Positions 30,915-43,221 of a DNA stretch of 64,000 bases are shown piece after piece (the first letter of the stretch is position 1; each line of letters opens with the position of its first letter). The translations under genes and the position numbers were made by a program. Source of the DNA: Peromyscus leucopus (taxonomy: Eukaryota > Chordata > Mammalia > Rodentia > Cricetidae); contig NC_051069.1 in NCBI RefSeq assembly GCF_004664715.2, positions 11,910,501 through 11,974,500 on the forward strand, written 5' to 3'. The notes below the pieces were generated by a model that worked only from the letters and a program-made list of their open reading frames with translations, ran no database searches and was not told the origin of the DNA.

Positions 30915-31076
30915 TTAGTGGACAAAATGCTTGTCTAGCATTCTCAAAGCCCTGAGTTCAAGTTCCAGCACAGCATGAGCTGTGTGTGTGGAGCAAGCTT
31001 GTAACCCCAGAGGAAAGGGAGAGGCAAGAAAACCAGAAGTTCAAGGTTATTGTCAGCTACAAAGAAAGCCAGGACA
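30915..31076 (+). repeat. B4 SINE, old
   Basis: The ID-like half (TGCTTGTCTAGCATTCTCAA, GAGTTCAAGTTCCAGCACAG) is followed by a B1-like half (AAGTTCAAGGTTATTGTCAG). Confidence 0.6.
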
Positions 31077-31371
31077 GTTTTTTATTTTGATTTTGAAAAT
31101 TGTACTTCCTAGACTCTGGACTAGAGCTAGGTCCAGTGCTGACAGAGGCTGAATGTAATCCATGAGCATCTCAATGACAGCGCCCAGTTACCATCCTCTA
31201 TTATTTCTCTAGAGATCAACACCAACTTTAAAATAGTACATGAACAACAACAAAAATGGAACACCATAGGGTCTGCCCATCTCTGTATTTCATCCCCTGC
31301 CCCCAACACCCAAAACATCCATGACCCAATACTTGGAATCTGCAACTATTCCTTCACTATATATTCGGATT

Positions 31372-31635
31372 TCCTTTCCTTTGCTATGAGAAAACACTCT
31401 GACCAAAAGCAACTTAGAGGAGGGAAAGGTTGATTTGCCTTACACTTCCAGGTCACAGTCATCATTGAGGGGAGTCAAGGCAAGAACTGAAGTAGGAACT
31501 TGAAGCAGAAGTCATGGAGGAGCATTGCTTTCTGACTTGCTCATCAGTTCATGTTCAGCTAGCTCTTTACACAGCTAAGACCACCTGCCCAGGGAATGGT
31601 GCCACCCACAGTGGGCGGGCCTTCCTACATCAATG
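31372..31635 (-). mobile_element. URR1-type rodent repeat
   Basis: TTTGCTATGAGAAAACACTC, GACCAAAAGCAACTTAGAGG, GGTCACAGTCATCATTGAGG and CACCCACAGTGGGCGGGCC are antisense landmarks of the family. Confidence 0.65.
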
Positions 31636-31789
31636 GCCAATCTGATCTCAGCAGTCCCTCCGTTGAAACTCCCTCTCTTGCGGCTCCAGCAGGCTGTTAA
31701 AGTGAACGAGGGCACCCAGCAAAGGGGCTTCACAAATGGGAAGTTGGGAGCCCTGTCAGCAGCAAATGATCCTAGACTACCCAGGCCCC

Positions 31790-32090
31790 AAAGTAATCAC
31801 AAGTGCCCCTATAGAGGGTTACAGGGGGGCAGCAGAGGCGGATTTCATTACAGAGAGAAGATAGACCATGTGACCCCAGAAACAGGTAAGGACGGCAGTC
31901 ACAGAAGCAGGAAGCGCGGGGAAGCTGATTCTCCCCGCAGAGCCTCCTACAGAAGCATCACGAGACACCTTGGCTCGGGCCCCGAAAACTCAGCACACAT
32001 TTCTGGACTCAGGACTGTGAATCACAGAGTTTCAGGTGTCTTAAGCCTCAGAGTTCATCTTACAGCCACCCCAGGAAACCAGCACAGCTA
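31790..32090 (+). mobile_element. MaLR (MLT1/MST)-like LTR remnant
   Basis: CCCCTATAGAGGG, AGACCATGTGACC and GGACTCAGGACTGTGAATCA, followed by GTCTTAAGCCTC, resemble the mammalian MaLR LTR (remembered as CCTTATAAGA ... CCATGTGAGGACA ... CCAGAACTGTGAG ... TTTAAGCC). The longest open frame in the window (31633-32226) runs through this and the preceding URR1-type copy, so it is not a gene. Confidence 0.4.
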
Positions 32091-34087
32091 CCAACGTGGG
32101 CAGAAGGTATGGGTCAAGGGAGCCGCGCAAGCTGGGGAGGCGATGCCAAGTGCCCTGGAAAGCTTCGGGGCTTTGAACCGAGGCCTCCTAAATGCAAACA
32201 GCTTGGGAAGGATGAATGCGGCCTGACCGTGTGGAATACATTAAAGACACAGAGGCCAGAGGCAGGGAACTCGGCCAAGAGGTTCTCCAAGCAGCTCGGG
32301 CCGTGCAGGAGTGAGAGCCAGGCCCTGGGGATTAGCAGTGGAAAGGGGAGAAAGGACCCGCACAAAAGAAGTTTCAAAGGCAAAATTGATGGGGCTTAGT
32401 GAAAGACTGAACACAGCAGATGAAGGGGCGATTCCTTCCAGCTGCTAGAGCAGGCCCTGGCAGTGTGGGGGAAACTGGGTGGTGGCGAGGCATTTGTAAG
32501 CGTTTTTTAACAATACCAGACCGTCTAACTTGACTCAGTGCTGTGGGTTGCCCTGCTCCAAGAGTCTAGGAGATAGCCAGCAGATAGACATTTTGCAAGG
32601 CTGGAGGGAAAACATTGTTGCCAGGGCTCCTGCTGATAAACGGTGGAAGAATTCCCTCCACCCCACCTCCTGATCTCCCCTTTGCCTAAGGGCTTCGGAG
32701 GCCTAGATTTTTAATGTGGGCTTCGGAGGGAGAGTGGAGAAGAGGAGAGACATGGAGCTGCTTTGGCAGCGAAAGGAGACAGTATTTGGGGTTAAATACG
32801 CTACAGGCGCTGCCTTGCCATCTTGCAAGGGCCACTGGCCAGTATCAACCCGTCCCTGTGCCTGAGGTTTTTTGTCTTTGCAGCTCTGGCCCGAGCTCTT
32901 ACTTGGTGACAGGCCCCTCCCCGAGACCCCGGAGAAGAAGCAAGTCTTAGTCAACCTGGTGGGGTGGGACAAAGCAAAGAGTCAGGAGGTTGACACAGAA
33001 CTGGACTTTAAAAAATCATCTGGTCTGGGTTACCCCAAAACCAGGAGTAGGGAGCAGGGTCCCAGAAAAGGCCGTAGTCACCTGTGAGCACAGCCTCGGG
33101 ATCTGGGGGAAGGTGACTGTCAAATCCTCTGAATGGAAGGTGTCAGAGCTCAGAGTTCACCCTGGCTTGGGAATGGGGGAAGAAAAGAGAACAGGGCCTG
33201 CATTTGCTGTTCATTATTTATCGTTCATCTCCTACGTGCAGGCACCTGTTAGAGGCCCAGGATATCCCGCCAATGTGGCAGCCTGTCCCTGTCCCTGTCC
33301 CTGTCCCCCCGGGTGCTTAAAAATGTTATCCAAACAGCTTTTGCAAACAGCCTGAGAGGAGGCTTGACATAGAACTGAAACTCTGCTTTTTCCAAAATGA
33401 CTGAGCTGGCAAATGTGCAAACGTACCCTGGACCCAACCACGACCGTGCTCTGTTTGAAGCTGTCTCCTCCGGGGGCCTCCAACAACCTGCTGCTGCATG
33501 GCATAGACCCATGCCATTCATCTCTTTCAAATGCCTCCCCAGAGGAATTTCCTGGGGTTGTTGGGGGAATTGATTTTATCTCAATACTTTCTAAAACTAT
33601 TGCTTTTTCTTCCTGGTCCAAACCCCTGTAGGTATTGATTGGCTGGCTCAACAGCCATTGAGAGTTCCTTCAGCAGGTGCCAAGTATGGGCAATGAGTAT
33701 GCTGTTGCCTGAAGTGGGTGCTAAACCACGGGGGTGCTCTGTCCTGTATGTAGCAACCCCTTACAGCCTGGGCTGGTGGACAGAGAGTGGAGGGTCAGCC
33801 TGAAGACACAACCAGCCCGCAAACCTGGGACTGGAAAGTTGCAGAGCTGGAGGAAGCAGAGTCCAAGACCTCGAATGCCTGTCATCCTCCTCCTTTATCC
33901 ATCCAATTCCATCAACCAGAGCTTCTTGGGGAAAGGACATGGACAGGTGGGTCACTAGAATCTGCCAGGAATGGCTACAGTACACCTATCATCTCTCTCG
34001 AGTCGCATAGGGCCCCTAAAAGTGGGCCTGTTCCGTCCCCATTCTGCATATGAAACGATAGAGGCACAAGGCTTATCAGAATTTGGG
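32091..34087. other. Long repeat-poor block, no gene
   Basis: No SINE, LTR or L1 recognised except MIR-like traces (near 33215-33250 and 34040-34080) and a short TGTCCC hexamer run (33284-33308). 33350-33620 looks like possible conserved non-coding DNA. Open frames up to 139 codons show no domain. Confidence 0.4.
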
Positions 34088-34262
34088 TTGGGGGCTTTGG
34101 CTCCGTTGGTAAAGCGTTTGCCACAGAAGCTTTGAGGACCTGAGTTTGGTCCTCACAACCCAGATCTCAAAACAAAAGAGAACCAAGGTGGACAGCATCC
34201 TGAGGAATGATGTCCAAAGTGGACCCCAGGCCCCCACAAGTCCATATATGTACTGCCCTCCT
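34088..34262 (+). repeat. B3 SINE inserted in MIR-like DNA
   Basis: TTGGTAAAGCGTTTGCCACA, CTTTGAGGACCTGAGTTTGG and CTCACAACCCAGATCTC are B3 words. MIR-like sequence on both sides (ATTCTGCATATGAAACGATA; CCAAACTGAGGCC) suggests an insertion into an older element. Confidence 0.65.
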
Positions 34263-34439
34263 CACCCAGAGATACTGGGATTTGGTCCAAGTTACCCAGT
34301 TGTCAGATCGCCAAACTGAGGCCCGCCCGAGCCCAAGTCCATGGCAGCAGCGTTAGTTTTCTCTTGCTCTCGATATTGAATTCCTTGTCTTTGTCTCTGG
34401 TCTCTTGTTCCCTCTCCCACCCCTGCCCCCCTCCCCAAA

Positions 34440-35110
34440 TCACATATATGCAAGGCAAACTCCAAAGCATAATTCGATTAAAACCAGAAGGGCCTCCGCT
34501 CAGCTCTCAGACCTGGCAGCGCGCAGCAGCCAGCTCTCCTGAGAACACTTAGTGATTTCCAGGGGAAATATGACCGTCAGCCCAATCCAAAGGCCCCAAG
34601 GTGCTTTCAATTAGGGCTCTGAGTGTTCTGCCTTCGGAGGCCAGGGAACAATGGAGGGTGCTCCAGGAGACGAGGCTAACTTCTCTCAGCACCCACTCTG
34701 TTCCTAGCTAATATGTCAATGGCCTCTTAAACAGAACATCATGTGTCTGGGGTTTCATTGTCAGACCCATCCCTTTTGGGCCGGGTTGAGCTTTTTTTTT
34801 TTTTTTTCTAAATCTAAACTTGATTGCTGCGCTCATTATCAAAGCCACCACCCATCTGTTTCCACTTTCTTAGGGTTGCAATGAGGATAGTGTGGAAATC
34901 TGCTCTTACTCGAGGTTCAAGGGCTCCCCTCCCCTTCTGTTGAGAGTTGTTCAAGCCTTGGTGTATTCGCTGCAATATGATCTTCCAGTAGTGGGTGGCC
35001 CCGGCTGGGCCATTTGAAACTAATTTACAGCCTCATCTGAGAAGATCGTCACTTTAAATTAATTAATCAGAGCACATCAAAAATCGTCTGTCGGGGAGTG
35101 AGGACAAGGA
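34440..35110. promoter_or_regulatory. Candidate conserved enhancer-like block
   Basis: Repeat-free apart from a T run (34795-34808). It contains CTTTCAATTAGGGCT near 34605 and CTTTAAATTAATTAATCAGA near 35052, which is homeodomain-site rich. No open frame longer than about 60 codons. Regulatory role is inferred from composition, not shown. Confidence 0.35.
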
Positions 35111-36841
35111 GGTAGAGGAAGGGGTTTTCAGAGGTCAGAGAGGGCTCTTCCTCTCTGAGCTTTACCAGGCCCTGTCCTTGGGCACAAACGGATGTTTTTG
35201 CTTTTCTTTCCACTCACCTTTTGAAAGCAAAATATACGCAGAAACCATAAACAAAATTCAGCCTGTTGGTTTTGAAAGGCTTCTTCAGGCAGAAAAGAAT
35301 TCCATGCTGGTTTTTATGGCCCAAAGCTACAGCTAGGAAGAAAGGTGAGCGAGCTGGCTGGAGGGACCTGTGCATCGCATTCTGAGTGCCAAAGATGGGT
35401 GCTGGGGTGGTCAGGCCTGGGGATCTGCCTCGCCCCCCCTCCACTGGAATGGTTCCTTCTCGGTGAAGGTCTCTTGTTCCTCTGATAGTCATAAAGTACA
35501 TACTGACCCCTTGTAATGTGGCCAGTACTGAGGGGGAGAAAGAGCCTTCAAGAGGCTTGTGGGTTTCATCAAAATGACAAGCATCGTTTGTACAGGTCCT
35601 GGCAAGCCACGGAGTGCCTTGACCTTCCCACTTCATCTCCACCACGACCTTTGTGGAGTACACTGTACAATCATTCCATTTCAGAAGAAAAGGAACCAAG
35701 GCTTACAGAGGTCAAGAGGCTTCCCCCACAACCACAAAGCTGTATGGAGCTATAATAAGAATCCCAAGCAAAGCCAATGGCGAAACCCAAGTCCTCTTTC
35801 CAGCCCAGATGCATAGATGCGGACTAGATACACAAAATCAGTGTGGACAGGGCGTCAATCTTGGGATGCCTTCCATCGATGCGACCTCGGAACTCTGCAG
35901 GCACGTGTTCCTGCCACTAAGACTTTGAGATGTGGACGAGGGATGGAGGCAGATCTTTAACTAGCTCTGGAGGAGTTCTGAACACTCAGCAGGGCATAAA
36001 TCCATCAGTAACAAACTGCGCATGCACATCATCTCTGGGCTCCAGCTGACTCTCTGAGGTTGAAACAGGCAAAGCGTTTGGACAGCAGCAGATTCTAATC
36101 TCGACGCTCTTCCATGCCAGCAAGTATCTGAAAGTAATTTGCGTCATTGAGCAAGGCTTTCAGAACGGCTGGCTCATACCAAATACTCAAAACATACCAG
36201 CTGTGACTGGTGTTCCCCAAAGCATCTCCTTCTGCTGAGTTCAGAACTGGAAGGGAAGACTTCACACTTAAAGGCAGGTCCCTGGTCCAACCAAAAAACA
36301 CGACTATCAGTCATAGAATCAGGTAACCAACTAATAGATGACCCTGAGCACTCCATGTGTGGTAAGGACCTCTTCTACTTCTCTCTAATTCTTGGGACAA
36401 TCCTATGAAGTCCTTGATTGTCCCATTTGGCAGGTAAAGGATCTCCCAAAAGATCAATGAAATGGCCTCTTGTCCACAGGTTCAAATTCAGGCAGCTTGC
36501 CTCCCAGCGAGGGCACAAAGCCACGGGACTGTTTATCCCACCCGCATCCTCTGTGCACAACTGTGAGTCTAGCCTTGACTTGAACATCCCAGGGACAGGG
36601 TGCTCACCGCCTACCTAGCCACCTGTTGCAGAACAGAGGCTTTGAAGGAGAGAATGAACGCTCCCTGACATGGAGGTGAAATCTGACTGCCTGTCATTTC
36701 TATGTATTGATCCAGATGCTGAAAGGATCCTTGGACAATAAATTTAAACTCCTTTCTCCAACTCCAGTAGTCCCGGGGAACTTGGTCTATCCAAATGAAA
36801 ATCTGCTGCTATAATCTGGGCTGCAGCCAGATCTATAAGAA
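35111..36841. other. Repeat-poor sequence with MIR trace
   Basis: 35690-35800 looks MIR-like on the minus strand (AGAGGTCAAGAGGCTTCCCC, CACAAAGCTGTATGGAGC). A second weak one is at 36430-36540. A 161-codon minus-strand frame (35214-35699) overlaps the MIR edge and has no domain. 36090-36300 may be conserved non-coding DNA. Confidence 0.4.
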
Positions 36842-36930
36842 ATCTTGTAAGAAATACAGACGTATTTCTTACAAGTCCCCAGATAAAGCTGATGTCGCAG
36901 GTCACATTTTGAGGAACAAGGATCCAGCCC
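36842..36930 (-). mobile_element. hAT-Charlie-like end containing a perfect hairpin
   Basis: TTTCTTACAAGTCCCCAGAT, AAAGCTGATGTCGCAGGTCA, CATTTTGAGGAACAAGG resemble the common hAT-Charlie terminus (remembered as ACAAGTTCCCAGGTGATGCT ... TTTGAGAACCA). CTTGTAAGAAATAC (36844-36857) and GTATTTCTTACAAG (36862-36875) form a perfect 14-bp stem with a 4-base loop. Confidence 0.45.
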
Positions 36931-37043
36931 AGGTGTAGGGTTAAGCCCAGCCTGGCTCCTATTCAATTAGGACACTGTCATACCTCTCTGTCCAGATGGA
37001 CTGTACCACCACCATGTCAAATAATCATAACAAACCCATTGGG

Positions 37044-37345
37044 GGGGGTGCTGGGGAGTTTGCTCGGGGAGTAGAGCACCTGCTGAACAAGCAAGAAGAC
37101 CTGAGTTCAGGTCCCCAGCACCCATGTAAAAAGCAGTATGGAGCAGCACACGTTTGTAATCCTTGTGTTGCCAAGACAGTAGGAAACCAGGGGTTCACTG
37201 GCTAGCCAGCCTGGCCAATCAGTGAGCTCCCAGTTCAATGAGAGACCCTGCCTCAAAAAAAAAAAATGGAGACAAAGGAGGAAGACACTGTGCGTCAACC
37301 TCTGGCTTCCACACATGCACAGTACAGCTGAACAGAGGCCAAAAA
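37044..37345 (+). repeat. Full-length B3 SINE
   Basis: TGCTGGGGAGTTTGCTCGGG, CTGAGTTCAGGTCCCCAGCA, CCTGGCCAATCAGTGAGCTC, AGAGACCCTGCCTCAAAAAA and GTCAACCTCTGGCTTCCACA cover the whole B3 consensus. Confidence 0.85.
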
Positions 37346-38367
37346 GTCCCCAAATCCTGAAACATTTGGCCCCTCCCAGAAAAAGATGGCCAAACCCACT
37401 CCAGATGACTGCTCTTGACATTTTGAAAACTTCTGTCCTGTCCTCTACCCACCCACCCCCCACCACAGAACATTCTAGGCCTCACTACCTCTCTCATCTA
37501 ATGCCTGAGCACCCTGCTGGCTAACCCCTGAGCATTCTCAGGTTGGTCTGAGACCATATACTCTGCTGAGGAAATGGACTGATCCTCCCTGGCAACCTAG
37601 GCACCATTTTTTTCTTCCTTCCTTGGGAGGGCTTGGGTTTGTCCTTAGCTGCCCTTGCCAAGCTTTCCCACCCACTGCAGCCCCCAGCTGACCTCTCCCC
37701 TCTTCTCCCATCTCTACGACTCCCCTGGAGTGTCCTGCTTAATTATTGATCAGGCCACTAAAGAAGGTTGACTCTTGAGCCATTAGGCTGGTGCATAAGG
37801 CCCAGGCAGAATGGGCTTCCTCCTCCCCGAGGCCTGTGCAGGTGTCCCACTGGGCCCTTCCCTGTGGGTGGGCACCCCAGACTTCATGCAAAAGACCAGG
37901 GTCTTGGGGCCAGGATATGATGACCTGGAGTCCATCACCCACAAGGCCAACATTCATTTATAGTCTCTCTGGAGAGGAGACACCTTTTGAATTCCTCTGT
38001 GTGACTCACAGCACTGAGGAGAGAGGCACATTTGGGAAGATCGGAGATGGGGGTCCAAGAGGTCGTGAGATCCAGGAAGGAAAGATAAGGGCGGCATCTT
38101 GGAGATCTTTTTAAAAATACAAATAACTTCGCCATCTGGGCCTGGCGAGGACATTGAACGTGGCCCACCCATTTGGAGGAAGGCCTGTCTCCTTTTCCAC
38201 TGGAAAAGTCCATGCTTTATAAGACAAGAAAGGGAAGAGAGGAGAGCAGGGAAGAACACCGCTTCCTCATTACCCGGAAACAGGCTCCCCACAGCTCCCG
38301 GAGTGAGCGGGTGCTAGGTGTGGGCACTGCCCCCCAAGCAATGGGAATTCCAGCAGAGGGCTGTCTT
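37346..38367. other. Single-copy sequence, no gene
   Basis: No repeat recognised. 100-110 codon frames overlap on opposite strands (37791-38114, 37954-38292) and have no recognised domain. Confidence 0.35.
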
Positions 38368-38765
38368 TGTTAGGTTTTCGGGGCTGTGAAAAAAACGCTA
38401 TAACCAAACACAGCTGGTGGAGGAAAGGATTTATTCCAGCTTCAGGTGTAGTCCAGCTCAAAGGGAAGTCAGGACAGGACCTTGAGGCAGGAGCCAATGC
38501 AGAGGCCACAGAGGAGTGCTGCTTACTGGCTTTTACCCTCCAGCTTGCTCAGTTTGCTTTCTTATGTACTCCAGGTTACCCAAGGGTAGCATTGCCCACA
38601 GTCCGCAGCTCTGCCCTTCCACGTCAAGCTTACAATCAAGAAAACGCTTCGCAGGCTTGTCCCCGGGCCAATCTGACAGGGAGCAGCTTCCCAGTTGAGT
38701 GTCCCTCTTCTCAGATGACCCTAGCTTGTCTGAAGTTGACAAAAGTCTACCAGCACAGGGGCCGG
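38368..38765 (-). mobile_element. URR1-type rodent repeat, near full length
   Basis: GGATTTATTCCAGCTTCAGG, GAAGTCAGGACAGGACCTTG, AGGCAGGAGCCAATGCAGAG, CAGATGACCCTAGCTTGTCT and GAAGTTGACAAAAGTCTACC span the antisense consensus from end to end. Confidence 0.65.
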
Positions 38766-39651
38766 GGCAGGGCTGTCAGAAGCTGGAGAAGTGGGAATTG
38801 ACTTGGGCCAGGCCAGAAGAGACTTCATTTGGACTGCCAGGAAAGAAAGGGACGGGGAGGGGGCTGGGGTCGATGGGGCCAGGGCATGGACAAGAGAGCA
38901 GCGGGGCTCTGTGCCTCCTAAGCGAAGGCCACCACCTAAAGGTGAAGGCTGGCGAGCAGAGGCAGAGTGCTGTGTTGGAGGTGGGTTCAGGGCACTGGAC
39001 AGCAGCGAAGCTGAGCCGTGCTTTGAGCAGTTGCCTGGCTTTCTGCAGAGGAAAGGGGCATTGTCCACACATTCACACACACGAAGCCAAGCAGGTCTAG
39101 GGCTGAGCATGACAGAGTCCTCCCCCCACTCCTGTGAGATGCAGGGTCCCCTGGCCCCTCTGGTAAGCAAATGGTCCCGCAGAGCCCTTCTTAGCCCAGC
39201 CCTCAGCACCAGGCCTGAGTCTCTGGCCCCTCACTTCTAAGGTGTCATCCCCCAGAGTCTCGGGTGCCTTGCCCTTGGTCCTTCACAGTGTGTCTCTCTT
39301 CGGTTCACTAGTTCAGTATTGAAGTCTGCTTCTTTAGGTCCCAGTGACATTGAGAGGAACAGAGAATTCCATTCTCTCCTCAGAGGGTCTGTGCTCCTCC
39401 AGGGGTGAGGTTGCACCAAGACCAACACAACCTGGGCAACGTTTGTCTCTGAAGCCCAGAAGTGCTAGGAGCACAAGGGCCTTAAGAACCATAGGCATGG
39501 AAAAGGCAGATTTCAACCATTAACATGCACACCACAACAGCACCTCCACCCATTCTCATCTTGCCCTTTTCATAATAAAGACCCTGCAAAGTCACAATCA
39601 GTGCAAACACTCAGACACCAGCATCTGCTAAAGTCAGCCAGGCACTCTTAC
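38766..39651. other. GC-rich single-copy sequence, no gene
   Basis: Relatively GC-rich with 133-162-codon frames on both strands. None has a recognisable domain, and their overlap suggests composition-driven openness. Confidence 0.35.
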
Positions 39652-40475
39652 ACCTGGCCACCACCCACACCCTCACACCTAAGAACCACCTGAACCCTCA
39701 CACCTGGAAACCACCTGAACCCTCACACCTGGGAACCACCTGAACCCTCACACCTGGGAGCCACCTGCATCCTCACACCTGGGAACCACCCACACCCTCA
39801 CACCTGGGAGCCACCTGCATCCTCACACCTGGGAACCACCCACACCCTCATACCTAAGAACCACCCGAACCCTCACACCTGGGAACCACCTGAACCCTCA
39901 CACCTAAGAACCACCTGAACCCTCACACCTGGGAACCACCTGAACCCTCACACCTGGGAACCACCTGCATCCTCACACCTGGGAACTACCTGCATCCTCA
40001 CATCTGGGAACCACCCACACCCTCACACCTGGGAACCACCTGCACCCTCACACCTGGGAACACCCACACCACACCGGAACCACCTTCACACCCACCTGAA
40101 CACACCTGGGAACCACCTGAACACCTGGGAACACCCACACCGAACCACCCAACACCTGGGAACACACCTGGGAACCCTCACCACACGGAACCACCTCACA
40201 CCTGGGAACCACCCACACCCTCACACCTGGGAACCACCCACACCCTCACACCTGGGAACCACCCACATCCTCACACCTGGGAACCACCCACACCCTCACA
40301 CCTGGGAACCACCCACACCCTCACACCTGGGAACCACCCACACCCTCACACCTGGGAACCACCCACAACCACCCACATCCTCACACCTGGAAACCACCCA
40401 CACCCTCACACCTGGGAACCACCCACACCCTCACACCTGGGAACCACCCACACCCTCACACCTGGGAACCACCTG
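39652..40475. repeat. 25-bp minisatellite, about 33 copies
   Basis: The unit is CCTGGGAACCACCCACACCC plus TCACA (25 bases), with CCACCTGAACCC and CCACCTGCATCC variants on the left. The period is exact from 40201 on. 40060-40200 is irregular with many small deletions. Confidence 0.95.
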
Positions 40476-41379
40476 CTGTGCTCTTGTCCAAATGCTTCTG
40501 ATCTTTGATCCCACGATGGTTAACAGGAAAGTGAAGAATGGGGAGATGCCAAAGCAACCACAGAGAGATACCAGGCTTTCCAGGGTGGGGAAAGGGAAGG
40601 CACAGAAGGTTATCTGTCACCTCTCAATGCCCCCTCTGTCACAGGCGACATTTTCAAGCCATTACATAAGAGAGCTGCATGAGCATCTTTCATTCAACAG
40701 TTCCCTCAGGCCAGTGTTTAAACTCAGTCTGAGCACTAAGGACGTTTGAACTGGCGAACTCACAGCTGTGTAGGCTGCAGTGTGGGAGTCATAGCATCCT
40801 TCGCCTCTACTCATCAGAAGCCTGGACAAAAAATGGCTTCAGATATGACTAAATATTCCCCAAGTAGAAAACTCACCTCTTTGAGAACTCCTGACTTCAT
40901 CACCAGCAGAAACCCCACTTTGGATGAAATGTCAATGCATCCTGTGGGTTATGTTTCCCTGTGGCCACCCTCCTACAGGAATGCTGAATTCAGGGCTTGC
41001 CTGGTGTCTGCTAATCTGAAACTCCTAAAATGGCTCTGTCACACCTCCATAGATCCCAGGACCTCCCTCTTCACCAAGCCCCATCCAACTGATCCTGTCT
41101 AGGCAGCTCAGCCCAAGCAGACAGCCACCATGTTCTCTTCCAGGTAACAGATGTTTCCAGGACAGATTAACTAGTGTAGTTTCATGTTCTTGAATGAGTT
41201 TAATAGGTTTGAATCCAGAGCAGGGATGGGAAGGGAGCTGTGTGTTACACTTGCCCCTCCCTACTGAACATCTCTTGACTAATTTATTCATCCCACAAAC
41301 AGGTATTGAGTTGTCACGGTGGCAGGCACAGTGCCAGCAGCTAGGAACAGATCTGTGGTACTGAAAGCTACATCCATGT
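40476..41379. other. Repeat-poor sequence, no gene
   Basis: Two open frames (40492-40749, 40746-41102) have no recognisable domain. 41270-41350 (TTTATTCATCCCACAAACAG, GGCACAGTGCCAGC) looks like an L2/MIR tail. Confidence 0.4.
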
Positions 41380-41560
41380 CCTTCTCAGTGGGTCAAGTGC
41401 AGACTCCCAGCTTTTACTGCGGAGGCTTGAGCTGCCACACCTGTGTGAATCTGGACACAGTTCTTGTGATCTCCTCAAGGCTCAATTTCTCATTTGTAAG
41501 AAATAACGGCGGCGGCTTCCATGTCCACCCGAAGTGAGAATTAGGTGGTGTAAGATGCCA
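41380..41560 (+). repeat. MIR ancient SINE
   Basis: CACCTGTGTGAATCTGGACA, GTTCTTGTGATCTCCTCAAG and GCTCAATTTCTCATTTGTAA follow MIR core order on the plus strand. Confidence 0.65.
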
Positions 41561-43221
41561 AAACCATTTTTGCATAGTGCCCGGCAGGTGGTAGAGTAAG
41601 AGTGAGCTCCTTTCCTTGAAGAGATAGTCAATCCTATTATTCAAGGTATCATTCACGGGTGGGAGAAAGACAGATTTAAGATGCACTTAGATCAAGTATG
41701 GTAGGTACCCTGAGAGACAGATATATGGAACTCATTCGAGGAGAAGGAGATGAGGTCAGGTACTACCTAAGTTCACACCTGAAGCTTAAGACTCATGGGG
41801 TGATGGAGAGAGTATTGTAGGCATGGAAAAGTATATATCGAGGCCCAGAGACCAGAGCCACAGGGCATGGAAAGGGAACTGAGCATGCCCGGGGGACCTG
41901 AAGCAGCATGTTGGATACATGAGCTGTATCCACACCAATCATCATGCAAGCCCATTGAAGGCCTTCCAGCCTAACTCAAGTGGGGAGCCTTTGAGAATCT
42001 GCATCAAAAGAGGGGTGTGGTCAGGTTTGATTTAGAACTTCCCCCTGGATGGATAAGGAAGAAGTGATTGGAGGCACAAAAATGGCCACTGCGGCTGTCT
42101 CCCAAAGAGAGGTGGCAGCTGCTTGTCCCAAGGAGTCATAGCAGGAATGGGAAGCCTGGGTAGAGCAACAGGCTGTGGATGGCACAGTCCCAGGCACAGA
42201 GCAGAGAACAGCAAACACCTGGAGAAGGAGCGAAGGAGTGGGTGGGGAAATGGATTGTGGGAAGATCACGTGAGCTTCTGAAGGGCTTCCCACAAATTCT
42301 TATAGCATTCCATGTGCATGTTGGGGTGTGTTGGGGTAGTATCTATGCACTCCAAAATTGAATTAAACTCCAGGCAGCACCAGGAAATGGGCCAGAAACA
42401 AAATAGAAAATGTCCTTCCCCTTCCAGTGCATCCCCATAGGCAGCCATGGGGCAGGACTGTGAATATGCAGTGGGTGGAGCTATGGATATGATGGTGGGT
42501 GTCAAAACAGAACAACACATGTGAGGGGTTCCTGGCTGTCATCTGTGGAGAGGATAAGAAAATTAGGTCCAGAAAGGGGGAGCTAAGAGGGACCCAGTGA
42601 AAGACTCCACAGTCCGGCAGCAGGCCATGATGGATGAATGAGGCCAGGCACCTTACCCTTGCAAGTAAGGTATTTTGCGTGTGTGTTGAGGTTACCGGAT
42701 GGACAGAGCACAGTATGCACCCCACAGAGCAGAACATCAACTTGAAGCTGAAAATGGGTGGTTTGGGGACAACTATAAGAAAGACCAAAATTTTTTTAAA
42801 CATTAATTTTTAATGACCCAACTCATTCTCATAAAAGATTCAAACACTAAAGATAAGATGAAAACCACTGGGCTCCAGCCTGGGTTCTGGGCCTTTCTTC
42901 CTCTCTTCCTGGAGGAGAGTTCTCTTCAGGCTCCCGGGCGAGCTCCAGCCCCTCTTGCTTGGTTGCACGCATATATGTGTGCGCCTGAAGGAGGAATGCA
43001 TTTTTTCCTAAGAGTTTTGTTTTCTTGCTGTTTGCCTAAGTACATGAATAGGCGCCTTCAGCCTGAAGTTTTTCATTCCACAGACCCTGGATTCCTAGGG
43101 GATATTCCTCAATATCCCTAGCATAGCATGGGATTGTATATTATCCTATGGTCCTTTGGCCATTCCCCTATCATGAACACTTAGGAAAATGGGTAGGAAA
43201 TCAAGATCAAAAACAGGAGTT
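41561..43221. other. Single-copy sequence, no gene
   Basis: No repeat recognised. A near-palindrome (CTAGGGGATATT ... AATATCCCTAG) lies near 43096-43122. Open frames up to 146 codons (42363-42803, minus) have no domain. Confidence 0.35.

Noticed and set aside
31633..32226. Longest open frame in the window (197 codons, plus strand)
   Set aside because: It begins in a URR1-type repeat and crosses a MaLR-like remnant. No domain, no splice or promoter context; chance openness.
33284..33308. Telomere-like hexamer repeat
   Set aside because: The unit is TGTCCC, not the vertebrate telomere unit, and only about four copies.
35214..35699. 161-codon minus-strand frame
   Set aside because: No recognisable domain, overlaps a MIR edge, no splice signals that make an exon convincing.
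38367..38801. 144-codon plus-strand frame
   Set aside because: Lies almost wholly within a URR1-type repeat.
38721..39209. Overlapping 133-162-codon frames on both strands
   Set aside because: Simultaneous openness on both strands reflects GC-rich composition; no domain recognised.
39652..40475. CRISPR-like regular spacing
   Set aside because: Units are contiguous 25-bp tandem copies without unique spacers, in a rodent genome.
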